Shown piece by piece: positions 36,405-45,442 of a stretch of 45,657 bases of DNA. The notes beneath the pieces are model-generated. The model worked only from the letters and a program-made list of their open reading frames with translations. It was not told the DNA's origin and ran no database searches. The translations under genes and the position numbers were made by a program. The DNA is from Methanoregula sp. (GTDB lineage: Archaea; Halobacteriota; Methanomicrobia; Methanomicrobiales; Methanospirillaceae): the NCBI GenBank assembly GCA_022710385.1, contig JAKLGZ010000005.1, positions 1-45,657 on the forward strand. Reading direction: 5' to 3'. Within the stretch, counting starts at the first letter, position 1. Every line of letters starts with the position of its first letter.

Positions 36405-37577
36405 CTAGGGAGAGGTCTCATCATTGAGGCACATCATGCTAATAAAGACCGTGGTAAATGCAACCTCAAGCCCAATGATGATAAGTAACAGAGAGAGTAC
36501 CGCGTTACCGATCTGGGCGAGTTCTCCAAATCCTGTCGATATCCAGCTTTTCAAGATCCAACTCCCGATAAGCAATCCCATGAGGGTGAGCACGATCCCC
36601 ACAAACAGATACCGTTCAAGGGTATGATAGTTGAGAAGATGTTCAACAAAACCCACTCTCCTCTCAAACCCATGGATGACCGAATAGACCTTGATCAGTA
36701 TCCCTGAAAGGAAGAGCTGGAGACCCCCGCTGATGAGAATAGCCCCGAGAATGAAGGAATGAAATCGCCCGGTGGGATCATTGGCTGACGCATAAAACGC
36801 TGCCATCAGGATCAATCCAAAAAAAGTACAGAGAATACCGGGAATGGTGAGAAATGGCATCGGTTTTAACAGAAGGATAAACCGAAGATGTCGCCACCCA
36901 TCAGAAAAACTACTCAGTTTTGAGGGGCTCGCCCTTGGGTAGTAGGTGATGGGGACTTCTTTTATCTTCAGGCCTTCACGGGAGGCTTTGATTACCATCT
37001 CAGAGGCGAATTCCATTCCCCAGCTCTGCAGGTTCAATTTATTGAGGATTTCAGCCCGGAAGGCACGAAATCCGCTATGGGTGTCTGAAAAATTGGCATG
37101 AAAGACATGGTTCAGGATCCAGGTAAGGAGGGGATTTCCAATATACTGGTGGAGCGGTATCATCGCTCCCTGCTTAATTTCCCCTCTGAACCGCGAGCCG
37201 ATCACAAGATCTGAACCATCATCAAGCTCTTTGAGAAGAGTGGGAAGTTCCAGAAAATCATACGTGTTGTCAGCATCACCGATCACGATGTACCGTCCAC
37301 GTGCATGACGGAATCCTTCAAGGTACGCATATCCGTAACCGCGATGCTCGGGATGCACAACGACGGCACCCAGTGACCGGGCGATTTCGGGCGTCGAATC
37401 GGTCGATGAATCGGATACAATGATCTCTCCCCGTATTTTCATCGACTGGAACACTTCCTGAATCTTGCTTATGCAGATGGCGATGGTAGCCTCCTCGTTC
37501 AGGGTAGGCAGGACCACGGAAATGTCAGGAGAGGTTGTATCGTTGTCTGTGTCCACCGGTGTCATCACCTGCCACAT
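36405..37577 (-). CDS. Membrane GT2, polyprenyl-phosphate sugar transferase (DPM/AglJ/AglD type)
   Basis: A cytoplasmic GT-A domain followed by membrane helices. VVLPTLNEEATIAICISKI (21-39), VSDSSTDST and the metal site D101-A-D103 in VIGDADNTYDF mark the dolichol-phosphate mannose synthase-like family. After residue 240 come about four membrane segments. Members load a sugar onto dolichol phosphate, either starting the N-glycan (AglJ) or making a lipid-linked sugar (AglD-like). Position just after aglB on the same strand fits either role. The ATG at codon 5 is an alternative start. Confidence 0.88.
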   Translation of the reverse strand: MWQVMTPVDTDNDTTSPDISVVLPTLNEEATIAICISKIQEVFQSMKIRGEIIVSDSSTDSTPEIARSLGAVVVHPEHRGYGYAYLEGFRHARGRYIVIGDADNTYDFLELPTLLKELDDGSDLVIGSRFRGEIKQGAMIPLHQYIGNPLLTWILNHVFHANFSDTHSGFRAFRAEILNKLNLQSWGMEFASEMVIKASREGLKIKEVPITYYPRASPSKLSSFSDGWRHLRFILLLKPMPFLTIPGILCTFFGLILMAAFYASANDPTGRFHSFILGAILISGGLQLFLSGILIKVYSVIHGFERRVGFVEHLLNYHTLERYLFVGIVLTLMGLLIGSWILKSWISTGFGELAQIGNAVLSLLLIIIGLEVAFTTVFISMMCLNDETSP

Positions 37578-37736
37578 CGAGCGGGAACTATCGATTTGAG
37601 ATTGAACAGCAAGAGTGCTGTTCGGCGGGAGATCGCATAATGATTCCTATACGAAAATAACCTTCCGGCAGAACAAGTAAGACAGTTCTCCCGGTATTCC
37701 TGAAAATATGAGAACGCAGGGAAAAATCCCTGCCTC

Positions 37737-40316
37737 TCATCCGGTAATGACCTTCCCTTCAAGCACATCCTGTTCAGCGACGTCAACCGTTCTGCCTGAA
37801 GAGATCATCCGGTATGGCCCGAGTGTATGTACCGGATACTGAGATCCTTTTGTCGGATAGGGCAGGATGAAGGACCCGTTTTCGCTCTGCTGGTGGTAGA
37901 CAAAGGTCCGGCCGAGGTTGGTCTGGATGGTGACTTCAATCTCGCCGTCTCCTTTCAATCGTGCCCCCTTCACATACTCGAATGCTTTCACTGCCTGGGT
38001 GTAGGAAGGACTCGTTTCATTCTCAACCTCGGCCTCTTCGTATACGAGACGATAATGACGGAGGGCAGGGATCGTTTCAACCGGTGTATCAAGCCCGGTA
38101 TTGAGGATGGCTGCCCTCCGTCCTTCGTGAGGAGTTGCATTGAACAGGGCAATTTTTTCACGGGCTGTTTCGGGATCGAGATTCTCGTAGACCGATATCC
38201 CTGGCGTGGTTCTCGCGCTTGCCGGAATGTCATATTCCACATACATTACCGTCTGAGGTGCGGCCATAGAGCCATCGAAGCTGTGAAGCCTGCTTACCAT
38301 GATATGGTAGAATGGTGATGCATGGAACCTGGCAAGGGTCTGGTTCCCTTTCTTATCAGGTGATGTAATACGGAATACCTGGTAATAATAGTCTGCCGGA
38401 AGTGATTGATCGTCAAGAGAGCTATCGTAAAATGCAACCATTGCAGGGAATTTTGATTCGACCATCTTCCAGTCGGTTATCACATATTTTACCCGGTAGT
38501 TATCAGCAATTGCGTTGGCGTTTTCCTCAGAATCAGCAAAGAAATACATTGCAGAGGGGACGAGATTATCCTGGAAGGGATTGGTAACCGGGATGCGCCG
38601 GGATATCACGGTGATCCAATGCCCGTAATCCCACCATGAGAGCACTCCATAGGACTCTTCAGGATAGCTCCACTGGTCGCCTTGCCCGTAGGAGCCCAGA
38701 TACGACACCCCTGGATCGGGACTCGACTCAGCAGCCCACTCGAGCACCCCGGTCCACTGCCGTGGGATCAGGTCTTCTTTCGTCAGTGGCACCGCAATGG
38801 AATAATCCGCAAGGAGAGAGAATCCGCAGAAGACGATCATGCATGCCAGTACCAATGAGGTTCCGGTACCCTCAAGATCGGCCAGCAGCCCTTCACTCGT
38901 ATTCTTTTTGACTTCTTTCGCTCTCTTCTTTTCTTTTTTGCTTTTCGGATCGTTTTTATGCTGGAAAGGATTGTTTTTCGGCTTCCCAGGTTTGTCAAGA
39001 GAGAACGCCGATGCGAGTGTAAATGTCGCGGCGATAACGATAATCACTGCACTGTAATACTCGTACCGGGAATGCTGGATTGTCGCTATTAACAGCACTA
39101 TCCCCCACACAAGGGAGTAGAGATACAGCGGGCAGTCCTTCTTCCAGAATGAATAAGCAAATAATGCAAATCCAACGAATCCGAGTATGATAGCAATATT
39201 GTAGCTCGCCCACATCTGGCCTGGCGACCAGGGCTTCAGTTCCTCAATAGGTGCAGCTGAGAAACTCTGTCCGAAGAAGGTGGAGATCGAACCTGTCCAC
39301 GATGAGATAAGGGAGGGATCCACAACTGCTGCAACAATAAGGGCTACTGCAATGGAAGAACATAAAAGCCCGATAAAATACCAAGGCTTGTGTTTCGTTG
39401 CCATGGAAAAGATCTGAAGGATGAGAGTCCAGCAGAACAGGGCAATAAAAGCATGGAACGGCGCTGCAGAATAGGTGGAGAGGCTGTAGACCGGCGAATG
39501 GATACCAACAACCGCCAGACCAGCAATGGCGCCCAGTGATACCGCTCCATTGAGGAGGAGGAGAGAGTCCGATCTCTTCTCATGAAATGCACTCCAGCAA
39601 TACTGAACGGTTGAATAGAGCACCACAATAAGACCAAAAAGGATGAGCGTAGGCATGACCGCCATGCCAAAGCCCATGGATATCCCCGCCAGGAGCGAGG
39701 GGAAGAGAACAGGTTTTAGTGATGCCGGATTCCGGATATCGATCCCATGCTCTGATGATCGCCGGAGTGCCCAGAGATAAAAAAGACAGAAGAGTGTTGA
39801 GAACAATATCTCAAGAGCGTGGTGATCAACAATCCCGGCCATCGTCCGGTAAAAATACTCTCCCGATACAAATGCGATGAAAACGGCGGCGATGATCCCG
39901 GCCTTCCATCCGGCAATCAGCCTGCCAAGGAAAAAAACAACCGGAATCATTGCAATGCCCGCGACGACCGGCATCCAGGAGGAGACCGCCATGATATCTG
40001 CCAGTTGTACCGCTCCACCAATAAGACAGAGCAATGAAGCGAACAAGGGAGAGAGCGGGCCCCAGTCGAGCTCTTTTCCGACCGGGTACGCAGTCATGGG
40101 ATCAAACCAGTTGTACCGCGGGAAGTCCGATACCATCACCTCTATCTGCCGGAAGTTATACCAGATATCAGGATCACCATGCACAGCAAGCGTCTGAAAA
40201 TCCATCTGGAACCAGGGGAGAACGCGGAGAAGAAGGGATACTACGATACATACCAGGAGAAGCAGAATTATGATCCACCGTTGTTTTGAAAGTGGAGGGA
40301 TCACTGATCTATTCAC
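37737..40316 (-). CDS. aglB: Oligosaccharyltransferase AglB (STT3 family)
   Basis: Transfers glycan from dolichol phosphate to asparagine in N-x-S/T sequons on the outer face of the membrane. The 859-residue protein has a dozen or so membrane segments up to about residue 500 and an outer C-terminal domain. The first external loop has the metal-binding D48-P-D50 in HGDPDIWYNFRQ. The sequon-binding W561-W562-D563-Y564-G565 is followed by a +2-site region. A basic cytosolic-looking stretch (KKEKKRAKEVKKN) lies near 450-465. Neighbouring transferases and UDP-sugar genes supply its glycan donor. Confidence 0.95.
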   Translation of the reverse strand: MNRSVIPPLSKQRWIIILLLLVCIVVSLLLRVLPWFQMDFQTLAVHGDPDIWYNFRQIEVMVSDFPRYNWFDPMTAYPVGKELDWGPLSPLFASLLCLIGGAVQLADIMAVSSWMPVVAGIAMIPVVFFLGRLIAGWKAGIIAAVFIAFVSGEYFYRTMAGIVDHHALEILFSTLFCLFYLWALRRSSEHGIDIRNPASLKPVLFPSLLAGISMGFGMAVMPTLILFGLIVVLYSTVQYCWSAFHEKRSDSLLLLNGAVSLGAIAGLAVVGIHSPVYSLSTYSAAPFHAFIALFCWTLILQIFSMATKHKPWYFIGLLCSSIAVALIVAAVVDPSLISSWTGSISTFFGQSFSAAPIEELKPWSPGQMWASYNIAIILGFVGFALFAYSFWKKDCPLYLYSLVWGIVLLIATIQHSRYEYYSAVIIVIAATFTLASAFSLDKPGKPKNNPFQHKNDPKSKKEKKRAKEVKKNTSEGLLADLEGTGTSLVLACMIVFCGFSLLADYSIAVPLTKEDLIPRQWTGVLEWAAESSPDPGVSYLGSYGQGDQWSYPEESYGVLSWWDYGHWITVISRRIPVTNPFQDNLVPSAMYFFADSEENANAIADNYRVKYVITDWKMVESKFPAMVAFYDSSLDDQSLPADYYYQVFRITSPDKKGNQTLARFHASPFYHIMVSRLHSFDGSMAAPQTVMYVEYDIPASARTTPGISVYENLDPETAREKIALFNATPHEGRRAAILNTGLDTPVETIPALRHYRLVYEEAEVENETSPSYTQAVKAFEYVKGARLKGDGEIEVTIQTNLGRTFVYHQQSENGSFILPYPTKGSQYPVHTLGPYRMISSGRTVDVAEQDVLEGKVITG

Positions 40317-40431
40317 AAGTAAAACCTTATTTCGAAATATGAAAAAGATTCGCTCGGGCTATGCCTTCGCCATCAGATTCTGTTTTCCCGAAATGATTTT
40401 CACGTGATACGTATTTGGTGGCACTGTACTG

Positions 40432-40462
40432 ATTTGAACTGCCTGCGTTCAGGGCTTCAAAT
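40432..40462. terminator. Hairpin between PrsW gene and aglB
   Basis: ATTTGAA (40432-40438) pairs with TTCAAAT (40456-40462), extended by CTG/CAG past a bulge. It lies immediately after the PrsW stop and before the aglB promoter on the minus strand, so it may end the upstream transcript. Confidence 0.4.
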
Positions 40463-40464
40463 GC

Positions 40465-41142
40465 TTATCGTGGGCGATACCCTGATGAGAGGAGTGCCTG
40501 ATCGATCTTTTTCTGCACAGAGAACCAGAGCACCGGAACCACGACCAGAATGAGAACGGCAAAACCGATCGCATCGTATAAGAGGAGATTGAACAGGGCA
40601 TGGAATGCCATTGCAAGGATCAGCCCGGTGGCAATGACTCCCGTTCGCTGCTCTTGGGGAATGAACCGTGCCTTCCCGAGCGAATACCCCCACATTGCAG
40701 AGAAGAGGACATGCCCGGGGACCGAGATGAGTGCCCGAAGCAGCCCCGTCTGGAGGGCGAGGATCAGGGAAGTTTCGACCGCAGAAAAGACATAAATCAC
40801 ATTCTCCAGGGTGGCAAAACCGAGGCCGGCCGCAGCAGCGTAAATGATTCCATCGACCGGCTCATCAAACTCCAGGGATTCCCACACCGTCTTTTTCACG
40901 ACGAGATATTTTCCCGCTTCTTCGACGATCGGCGCTCCTAATACCACGATGAAAAATTCGGGAATGATTATGCTCAAGGTACCCTCGATGAAGGCCACAG
41001 GAATGGTGACAACGATACCGAATATGTACACCATGAGGATCCACGAAAGGGGTTCGGGCTCATACCGGTCTTTGTTGTAAAAATACCAGAGCCAGAATGC
41101 TGCAGGGGCAACTGCGAGAAGAAAAAGGTAGCCTGTCTCCAT
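40465..41142 (-). CDS. PrsW-family intramembrane metalloprotease
   Basis: PrsW proteins cleave membrane proteins within the bilayer; the bacterial one cuts an anti-sigma factor. This 225-residue protein has about seven membrane segments and the family residues E74-E75-xx-K78 (PIVEEAGKY), E113-N114 (ATLENVIY) and H144 (VPGHVLFSAMWGYSLG), which would bind the metal. The substrate is unknown, and archaea lack sigma factors, so its role must differ. It lies between corA and aglB on the same strand, but spacings of 79 and 148 bp do not prove co-transcription. Confidence 0.88.
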   Translation of the reverse strand: METGYLFLLAVAPAAFWLWYFYNKDRYEPEPLSWILMVYIFGIVVTIPVAFIEGTLSIIIPEFFIVVLGAPIVEEAGKYLVVKKTVWESLEFDEPVDGIIYAAAAGLGFATLENVIYVFSAVETSLILALQTGLLRALISVPGHVLFSAMWGYSLGKARFIPQEQRTGVIATGLILAMAFHALFNLLLYDAIGFAVLILVVVPVLWFSVQKKIDQALLSSGYRPR

Positions 41143-41220
41143 TCCAGACAGAACCTTTCACACAAAGGATGATAATAGGTGGTTTGGATGCCAGAACGGA
41201 GAAATGTGTGAGTAATTTCC

Positions 41221-42282
41221 TCAAATCCACTCTTTTTTCCTGAAATAAATGAGCATCAGCACCACCATCCCTATCATCACGGTCCAGACTGTATAATACC
41301 CGTATTCCCAGGCAAGTTCCGGCATGTAGCGGAAATTCATGCCATAAACCCCTGCTACGAAGGTGAGCGGGATGAAGATGGTGGCAATCAGGGTGAGCAC
41401 CTTCATGATCTCGTTCATCCGGTAGGAAAGACCCGAGAGGTAGATGTCGAGCATGCCCGAGACCATGTCCCGCAATGTCTCAAGCGTATCGATAACCTGG
41501 ATGGTGTGATCGTACACATCGCGGAGGTAGATGGCCGTCGTCTCTTTGATCAGCGGTGACTCGGAATGCTCAAGAGTGCTGATCACCTCCCTGAGAGGCC
41601 ATACCGATTTTCTCAGGAAGATCATGTCTTTTTTCAGCCGGCTGATCCGGGCGAGTGACGCCTGCGTGGGATGAAGCACGAGCTCTTCTTCGAGCTCTTC
41701 GACCCGCTCCTCGAGCTTCTCCATGACCACGAAATAGTTATCCACGATGCTGTCGATAAGGGCATACGCCAGGTAATCAGGCCCGAATTTGCGTATCCTT
41801 CCATCCTTCCTGATCCTCTCCCGCACCGGATCAAAGATATCCCCGACATCCTCCTGGAACGAGATAAGAAAATTATGCCCGAGCAGCATACTCACGTGCT
41901 CGACCTTGACATCCTTCTCTGGATCGACGAATGAGAGCATTTTCATATTGAGATAGATATACGCATCAAGATCCTCCATCTTCGGCCGCTGATCGGTATT
42001 CAGGATATCTTCAAGGATGAGCGGATGGATGGTGAAACACTGCCCGAGCTCCTCAATAATCCTGGTATTTCCGAGTCCATCGACGTTGAACCAGGTCACG
42101 GTCTCCGTATCACGGAAGGGAAAACACTCGGTGATCTGGCTGACTGTCTTCTCAGTAAAATGGGCAGCATCATAATCCATGACGGTAATCCGGACATCTT
42201 CAGTGGACGGAATGCCTCCGGCATGGAGGGTTCCCGGCGGCTGGCCTGCTTTTTTCGAGAGTTTGTGCTTGTGGCGGGACAT
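41221..42282 (-). CDS. corA: CorA-type magnesium/cobalt transporter
   Basis: Pentameric channel for Mg2+ (and Co2+). The chosen ATG gives 353 residues, the usual size; the open frame extends 38 codons further upstream, but that part is not family-like. A large cytoplasmic domain and long helix (MEKLEERVEELEEELVLHPT) are followed by two C-terminal membrane segments. The selectivity motif G314-M315-N316 is in VYGMNFRYMPEL, and the tail ends in basic KKEWI. It diverges from a CaCA-type cation exchanger, grouping two divalent-cation transport genes around one regulatory region. Confidence 0.93.
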   Translation of the reverse strand: MSRHKHKLSKKAGQPPGTLHAGGIPSTEDVRITVMDYDAAHFTEKTVSQITECFPFRDTETVTWFNVDGLGNTRIIEELGQCFTIHPLILEDILNTDQRPKMEDLDAYIYLNMKMLSFVDPEKDVKVEHVSMLLGHNFLISFQEDVGDIFDPVRERIRKDGRIRKFGPDYLAYALIDSIVDNYFVVMEKLEERVEELEEELVLHPTQASLARISRLKKDMIFLRKSVWPLREVISTLEHSESPLIKETTAIYLRDVYDHTIQVIDTLETLRDMVSGMLDIYLSGLSYRMNEIMKVLTLIATIFIPLTFVAGVYGMNFRYMPELAWEYGYYTVWTVMIGMVVLMLIYFRKKEWI

Positions 42283-42408
42283 GGGGAACACGGCTTCTCT
42301 TTTCAGAGTCTTTTTGATGATCCACCAATTAAGGGTTTGGAGAGCGGAGGTAGAAATTTCATTGTATCTGTAAATGACCGCCGTGGGATCGAGCATAGCC
42401 TGTTGGAT

Positions 42409-42428
42409 TGTTTTTTATTTGAAAAACA
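42409..42428. promoter_or_regulatory. Dyad TGTTTTT-N6-AAAAACA in the corA/exchanger region
   Basis: Perfect 7-bp arms with a 6-bp centre in the divergent region between corA and the cation exchanger. It could be an operator or a hairpin in a leader RNA. Confidence 0.4.
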
Positions 42429-42545
42429 GAGGAGAATCCTCCATTCTTACCGCTTTGTCATAAGATACCTTACAAACGAAGTGAGGATCCTCCCCGGTGA
42501 AGAGAGCTTTTTAACCTCCCGTTCCCAGCTCTGATAATACGGAGG

Positions 42546-43502
42546 TTGGATACTGCCTCCTTTGGTTCGGAGTGGTGCGGCATTTTAATTCCTTTGGTCC
42601 AGTTTACAATCGGTCTTATCCTCCTTCTGAAAGGGGCCGATTTTACCGTCAGGGGTGCTGAGAGCCTTGCTATGAAACTCAAGGTCTCTTCTACTACGAT
42701 TGGGCTTACCGTTGTGGCGTTTGGCACCTCCCTGCCGGAACTTGTCGTCACCTCAGAAGCGTTCAGACAGGGAAATTACGCCATCGCTACCGGGAATGTG
42801 ATCGGTAGCAATATTGCCAACATAGGGCTCGTCCTCGGCATGGTCGGTCTTATCATGCCTTCCGTCTGCACTCTCCCCTCCTCTCGTCCCCGGCTCCTTG
42901 AAAACGCCCTGCTCACGCTTGGTGCCACCATGATCTTTGTCCTCTTTGCGTTCAGGGGATATTTCGATATCCTGTCGGGAATAATTTTCCTTGTCATCTT
43001 TTCCCTGATACTCTACAGGATGTGGATACACAATCCTGACATAAGCTCCTCCGATATAATTCCGACCCGGTACCCTCTTCTCGTAACTCTTGCCGGCCTT
43101 TTAATGGTGGTTGTTGGTGCCGAGCTGCTGCTCGAAGGAGCAGTGACGATTGCTGAGATCCTCTCCATACCGCCAGCAGTGATAGGGCTCTCGATGGTTG
43201 CAGTTGGAACCTCTCTCCCTGAACTCGCAACATCAGTGATTGCCGCGATTCAAAAGAGGCCTGGGATCTCAATCGGGAATCTCCTTGGAAGCAACATCTT
43301 CAACCTCTTATTTGTCATCGGGCTCAATTCGCTCTTTTTTACCATTCCGGTCCCTGAAATGAAGGATATTTTCGTGATGGCCATTTTCACGATTGCTATA
43401 TTTGTCGTATTCGTTCGCAAAATATGTGAAACACGGATATGGGGTATCCTGCTCCTCGGGGGTTACCTCCTTTACATGCTTTTTTTATTTGGAATCATCT
43501 GA
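42546..43502 (+). CDS. CaCA-superfamily Na+/Ca2+ (cation/H+) exchanger
   Basis: A membrane antiporter of about 318 residues with ten hydrophobic segments in two inverted halves. Each half carries the alpha-repeat signature: VVAFGTSLPELVVTSEAF...GNVIGSNIANIGLVLG in the first and MVAVGTSLPELATSVIAAIQ...IGNLLGSNIFNLLFVIG in the second. These are the ion-binding regions of YrbG-type exchangers. The start is unsure: TTG 42546 directly abuts a GGAGG, leaving no spacing, and TTG 42594 or another non-ATG codon may be used. The true N-terminus probably begins near LIPLVQFTIGLILLLKGAD. Confidence 0.88.
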   Translation: MDTASFGSEWCGILIPLVQFTIGLILLLKGADFTVRGAESLAMKLKVSSTTIGLTVVAFGTSLPELVVTSEAFRQGNYAIATGNVIGSNIANIGLVLGMVGLIMPSVCTLPSSRPRLLENALLTLGATMIFVLFAFRGYFDILSGIIFLVIFSLILYRMWIHNPDISSSDIIPTRYPLLVTLAGLLMVVVGAELLLEGAVTIAEILSIPPAVIGLSMVAVGTSLPELATSVIAAIQKRPGISIGNLLGSNIFNLLFVIGLNSLFFTIPVPEMKDIFVMAIFTIAIFVVFVRKICETRIWGILLLGGYLLYMLFLFGII

Positions 43503-43709
43503 TCAGCCAGCTGGTGCAGGATCCAGAGATAGAGGAGATTGAACCATGCCGATGTGGATTAAAGAGCGGGGAATTACCCAAAAGAAATCGTTCCGCAGGC
43601 AGATCACCAATGTCGGACCGAGAACATGTCGGCAAGAGGAATTCTGTGATTTCCACCCCATTCCTATAGGCGGGAGAATTATTATCTTCCCACCAGTCGA
43701 CTTTTCTGC

Positions 43710-43988
43710 ATGGATATGCTCCTGCTCTTTTCAGTCGTCATCATGGCGCTGTTGATCCTTAACACGATCGTCCTCATCATGCGAATCAGGGCTGCACCCG
43801 ACAAGCCCATCGGGAAGGGGATAGGCCTTGTCCTGGGACTGGCAATCGGGCTTACCCTCTGGGTACCCCTGACGTACCTTCTCGGAAACCAGAATGGAGG
43901 GATCATTGCAGGATCGATGATCGGGATTATCATTGCTATTGCCCTGGAACTCTACTCGGCCCAGATACGGAAGAGACTGGAATCGTAG
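43710..43988 (+). CDS. Small membrane protein (92 aa)
   Basis: No family was recognised. About three hydrophobic segments are visible (MLLLFSVVIMALLILNTIVLI; GIGLVLGLAIGLTLWVPLTYLL; GIIAGSMIGIIIAIALELY) with a basic tail (QIRKRLES). The regular hydrophobic pattern supports a real gene. It lies 207 bp after the exchanger, and a strong hairpin follows its stop. Confidence 0.65.
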   Translation: MDMLLLFSVVIMALLILNTIVLIMRIRAAPDKPIGKGIGLVLGLAIGLTLWVPLTYLLGNQNGGIIAGSMIGIIIAIALELYSAQIRKRLES

Positions 43989-44009
43989 GACTTGAAATCC
44001 TTTTTTATA

Positions 44010-44032
44010 TGAAAATGCCTCCGGCATTTTCA
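44010..44032 (+). terminator. Strong hairpin after the small membrane protein gene
   Basis: TGAAAATGCC (44010-44019) pairs perfectly with GGCATTTTCA (44023-44032) around a 3-nt loop, 21 bp after the stop codon, followed by TTCTTTATG and preceded by a T run. A likely transcription end. Confidence 0.65.
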
Positions 44033-44361
44033 TTCTTTATGCTTGTGTTACGAGGGGAATCATTCAGTTTTTTTCGAACCCCGAGGCAGGGCATTGTTAA
44101 GCAAATAGGACTCTCTCATAAAAGAGGGTAACTACGCTTGAGATGATCCAATAATTACCCGTATCCATCAGGAGCTTCCTGGAAGGACAGGAATTTCTGG
44201 CATTTTCTCTCAGTCCCTCTTTCTATAAATGTTTTGAGGTCTTTTCACGCACAAATAGGACAAATGAGTGAACTGCCCGGTTCATTCCTGAAACCAGGCC
44301 TATGGCACCATTATTTTAATATCCGTTCAAAGGAGGTAGGGCAGGGTGTTATCCTTTCGGG
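44033..44361. other. 329-bp stretch with no clear gene
   Basis: A/T-rich non-coding DNA. A TATA-like TTTTAATATCC (about 44313-44323) and an AAAGGAGGTAG sequence (about 44328-44338) near its end could serve the small ORF at 44362. Confidence 0.45.
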
Positions 44362-44547
44362 ATGGATACCCAGGAGATAACAGCGATGGATATCAACAGA
44401 ACTATGATCAGGGTTGCACTGGCAGATCGGACAAGAGAGTTGATCATGGCAAGAAAAGCCCTTTATGCTGCCGCAACGATCCATACCGTCACAACAGCCA
44501 TGCTCATGGCATGGTTTGCTCTCATGCTGCATGTAGTCCTGCCCTGA
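44362..44547 (+). CDS. Possible small one-pass membrane protein (61 aa)
   Basis: A charged N-terminal helix (DINRTMIRVALADRTRELIMARKAL) is followed by one hydrophobic segment (TTAMLMAWFALMLHVVL). Codon use looks protein-like and a TATA-like box lies 39-49 bp upstream. A GTG-started 153-codon frame in another register (44346) is better placed for the GGAGG but has poor composition. The gene is uncertain. Confidence 0.4.
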   Translation: MDTQEITAMDINRTMIRVALADRTRELIMARKALYAAATIHTVTTAMLMAWFALMLHVVLP

Positions 44548-44939
44548 TATCAATACCAATCCCCGCCCTATCGGAATCGGAAGGTATGCCGAACGGGCGG
44601 TATATCCTCATTTTCAGATTCCTTCTTCAACAAAAGTCCGAGGAAGAGCTGTGGTATCATCCGGTCAATCATCGAAAGGGAAAATTGGCGAAATCTATGA
44701 AGAGGGATCGTTACCGAAAGGTGGCCGGACTAAGAGCCGGAGCGCTGTTACCTATGTATTATCCAAAGAAGCACATGAAGACAAATAGATCGATTATGAT
44801 CTATTGAATGACTCACTCTTGTTTTTCTTGATTCGTGGGCATCTATTGAAACTATCAATACGAGATGAACCCACAATAAGCGGTCTGTCCAACCGTACCA
44901 TAGGTTCACATAACCAGTCGCATTAAAAAATTTTTATGG
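44548..44939. other. 392-bp stretch with no clear gene
   Basis: No supported coding frame. An A/T-rich ATTAAAAAATTTTTATGG just before 44940 probably holds the promoter of the next ORF. Confidence 0.45.
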
Positions 44940-45248
44940 ATGGACGTGATAAGGACGATTAATACGGAATACCCGATGGTGATTATAGTGAGTGTGGATG
45001 CTTCCCAAGTTCCATTTCTGGTTAAAGTGTGTACGTCAGCGAATCAGGCTAAGGAGGTTGCCTGCTCCCTTATCGATCAGAATCTCCCTGTAATTATCGA
45101 CAGATTAGAGGGAATGTCACCTCCTGCAATGCGGATAGATGCCAGGACCGGCGAGGCATTCATCGAATGTGAAGGCCCCTATTGGCTGGTATTCTCTGAT
45201 TATGAAGCCCGTGATATTTTAGAATCAGAAACAGCCGGGGAATTATGA
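44940..45248 (+). CDS. Hypothetical protein (102 aa)
   Basis: No family was recognised. It is a soluble alpha/beta-looking protein with balanced composition (MVIIVSVDASQVPFLVKVC; ACSLIDQNLPVIIDRLEG; GPYWLVFSDYEARDIL). Strand-helix alternation and an A/T-rich promoter directly upstream support a real gene. An internal Met at codon 13 is an alternative start. Confidence 0.6.
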   Translation: MDVIRTINTEYPMVIIVSVDASQVPFLVKVCTSANQAKEVACSLIDQNLPVIIDRLEGMSPPAMRIDARTGEAFIECEGPYWLVFSDYEARDILESETAGEL

Positions 45249-45311
45249 TTTTTCACCCTGCACGGTAATGCAATAAATTAACCCCCGCCCGAATCGTAGG
45301 CGATGCGAGGT

Positions 45312-45435
45312 GAGCGAAGCAAGCGAATGTGGCCGTCAAGAGGACCAGGAGCGATCTCGAAAAAAGACGCACGATGTGAGCGAAGGGAGGAGTGAGCACC
45401 GGATGACTGGAGGAGCGAAACGATGACCGGAGCGA
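45312..45435. repeat. Cluster of GAGCGA repeats
   Basis: Five exact GAGCGA hexamers (45312, 45349, 45378, 45413, 45430), mostly preceded by G or TG, plus near matches (AAGCGAA at 45320, GTGAGCA at 45392) fall within 124 bp. The spacing is irregular, so it is not a CRISPR array or simple tandem repeat. Confidence 0.6.
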
Positions 45436-45442
45436 GCATGGT

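Noticed and set aside
40382-40462. tRNA-like 3' end on the minus strand (GTTCAAATC, then CAGTGCC-A-CCA at canonical spacing)
   Set aside because: The T-stem does not pair properly, no matching 5' acceptor strand or anticodon arm was found, and the other tRNA here does not encode CCA. Probably chance.
42283-42396. N-terminal extension of CorA to 391 residues
   Set aside because: The added residues are not family-like and the internal ATG gives a normal-length basic N-terminus (MSRHKHKLSKK).
43546-43755. 69-codon frame with a nearby GGAG, starting MPMWIKERGI
   Set aside because: It overlaps the better-supported small membrane protein by 46 bp and its last third (SCSFQSSSWRC) looks like an out-of-frame reading.
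44346-44807. 153-codon GTG-started frame
   Set aside because: Composition of the first half is unlike a protein and it competes with the better frame at 44362.
45301-45440. CRISPR array
   Set aside because: Repeated units are only 6-8 bp and irregularly spaced, with no constant-length spacers and no cas genes.
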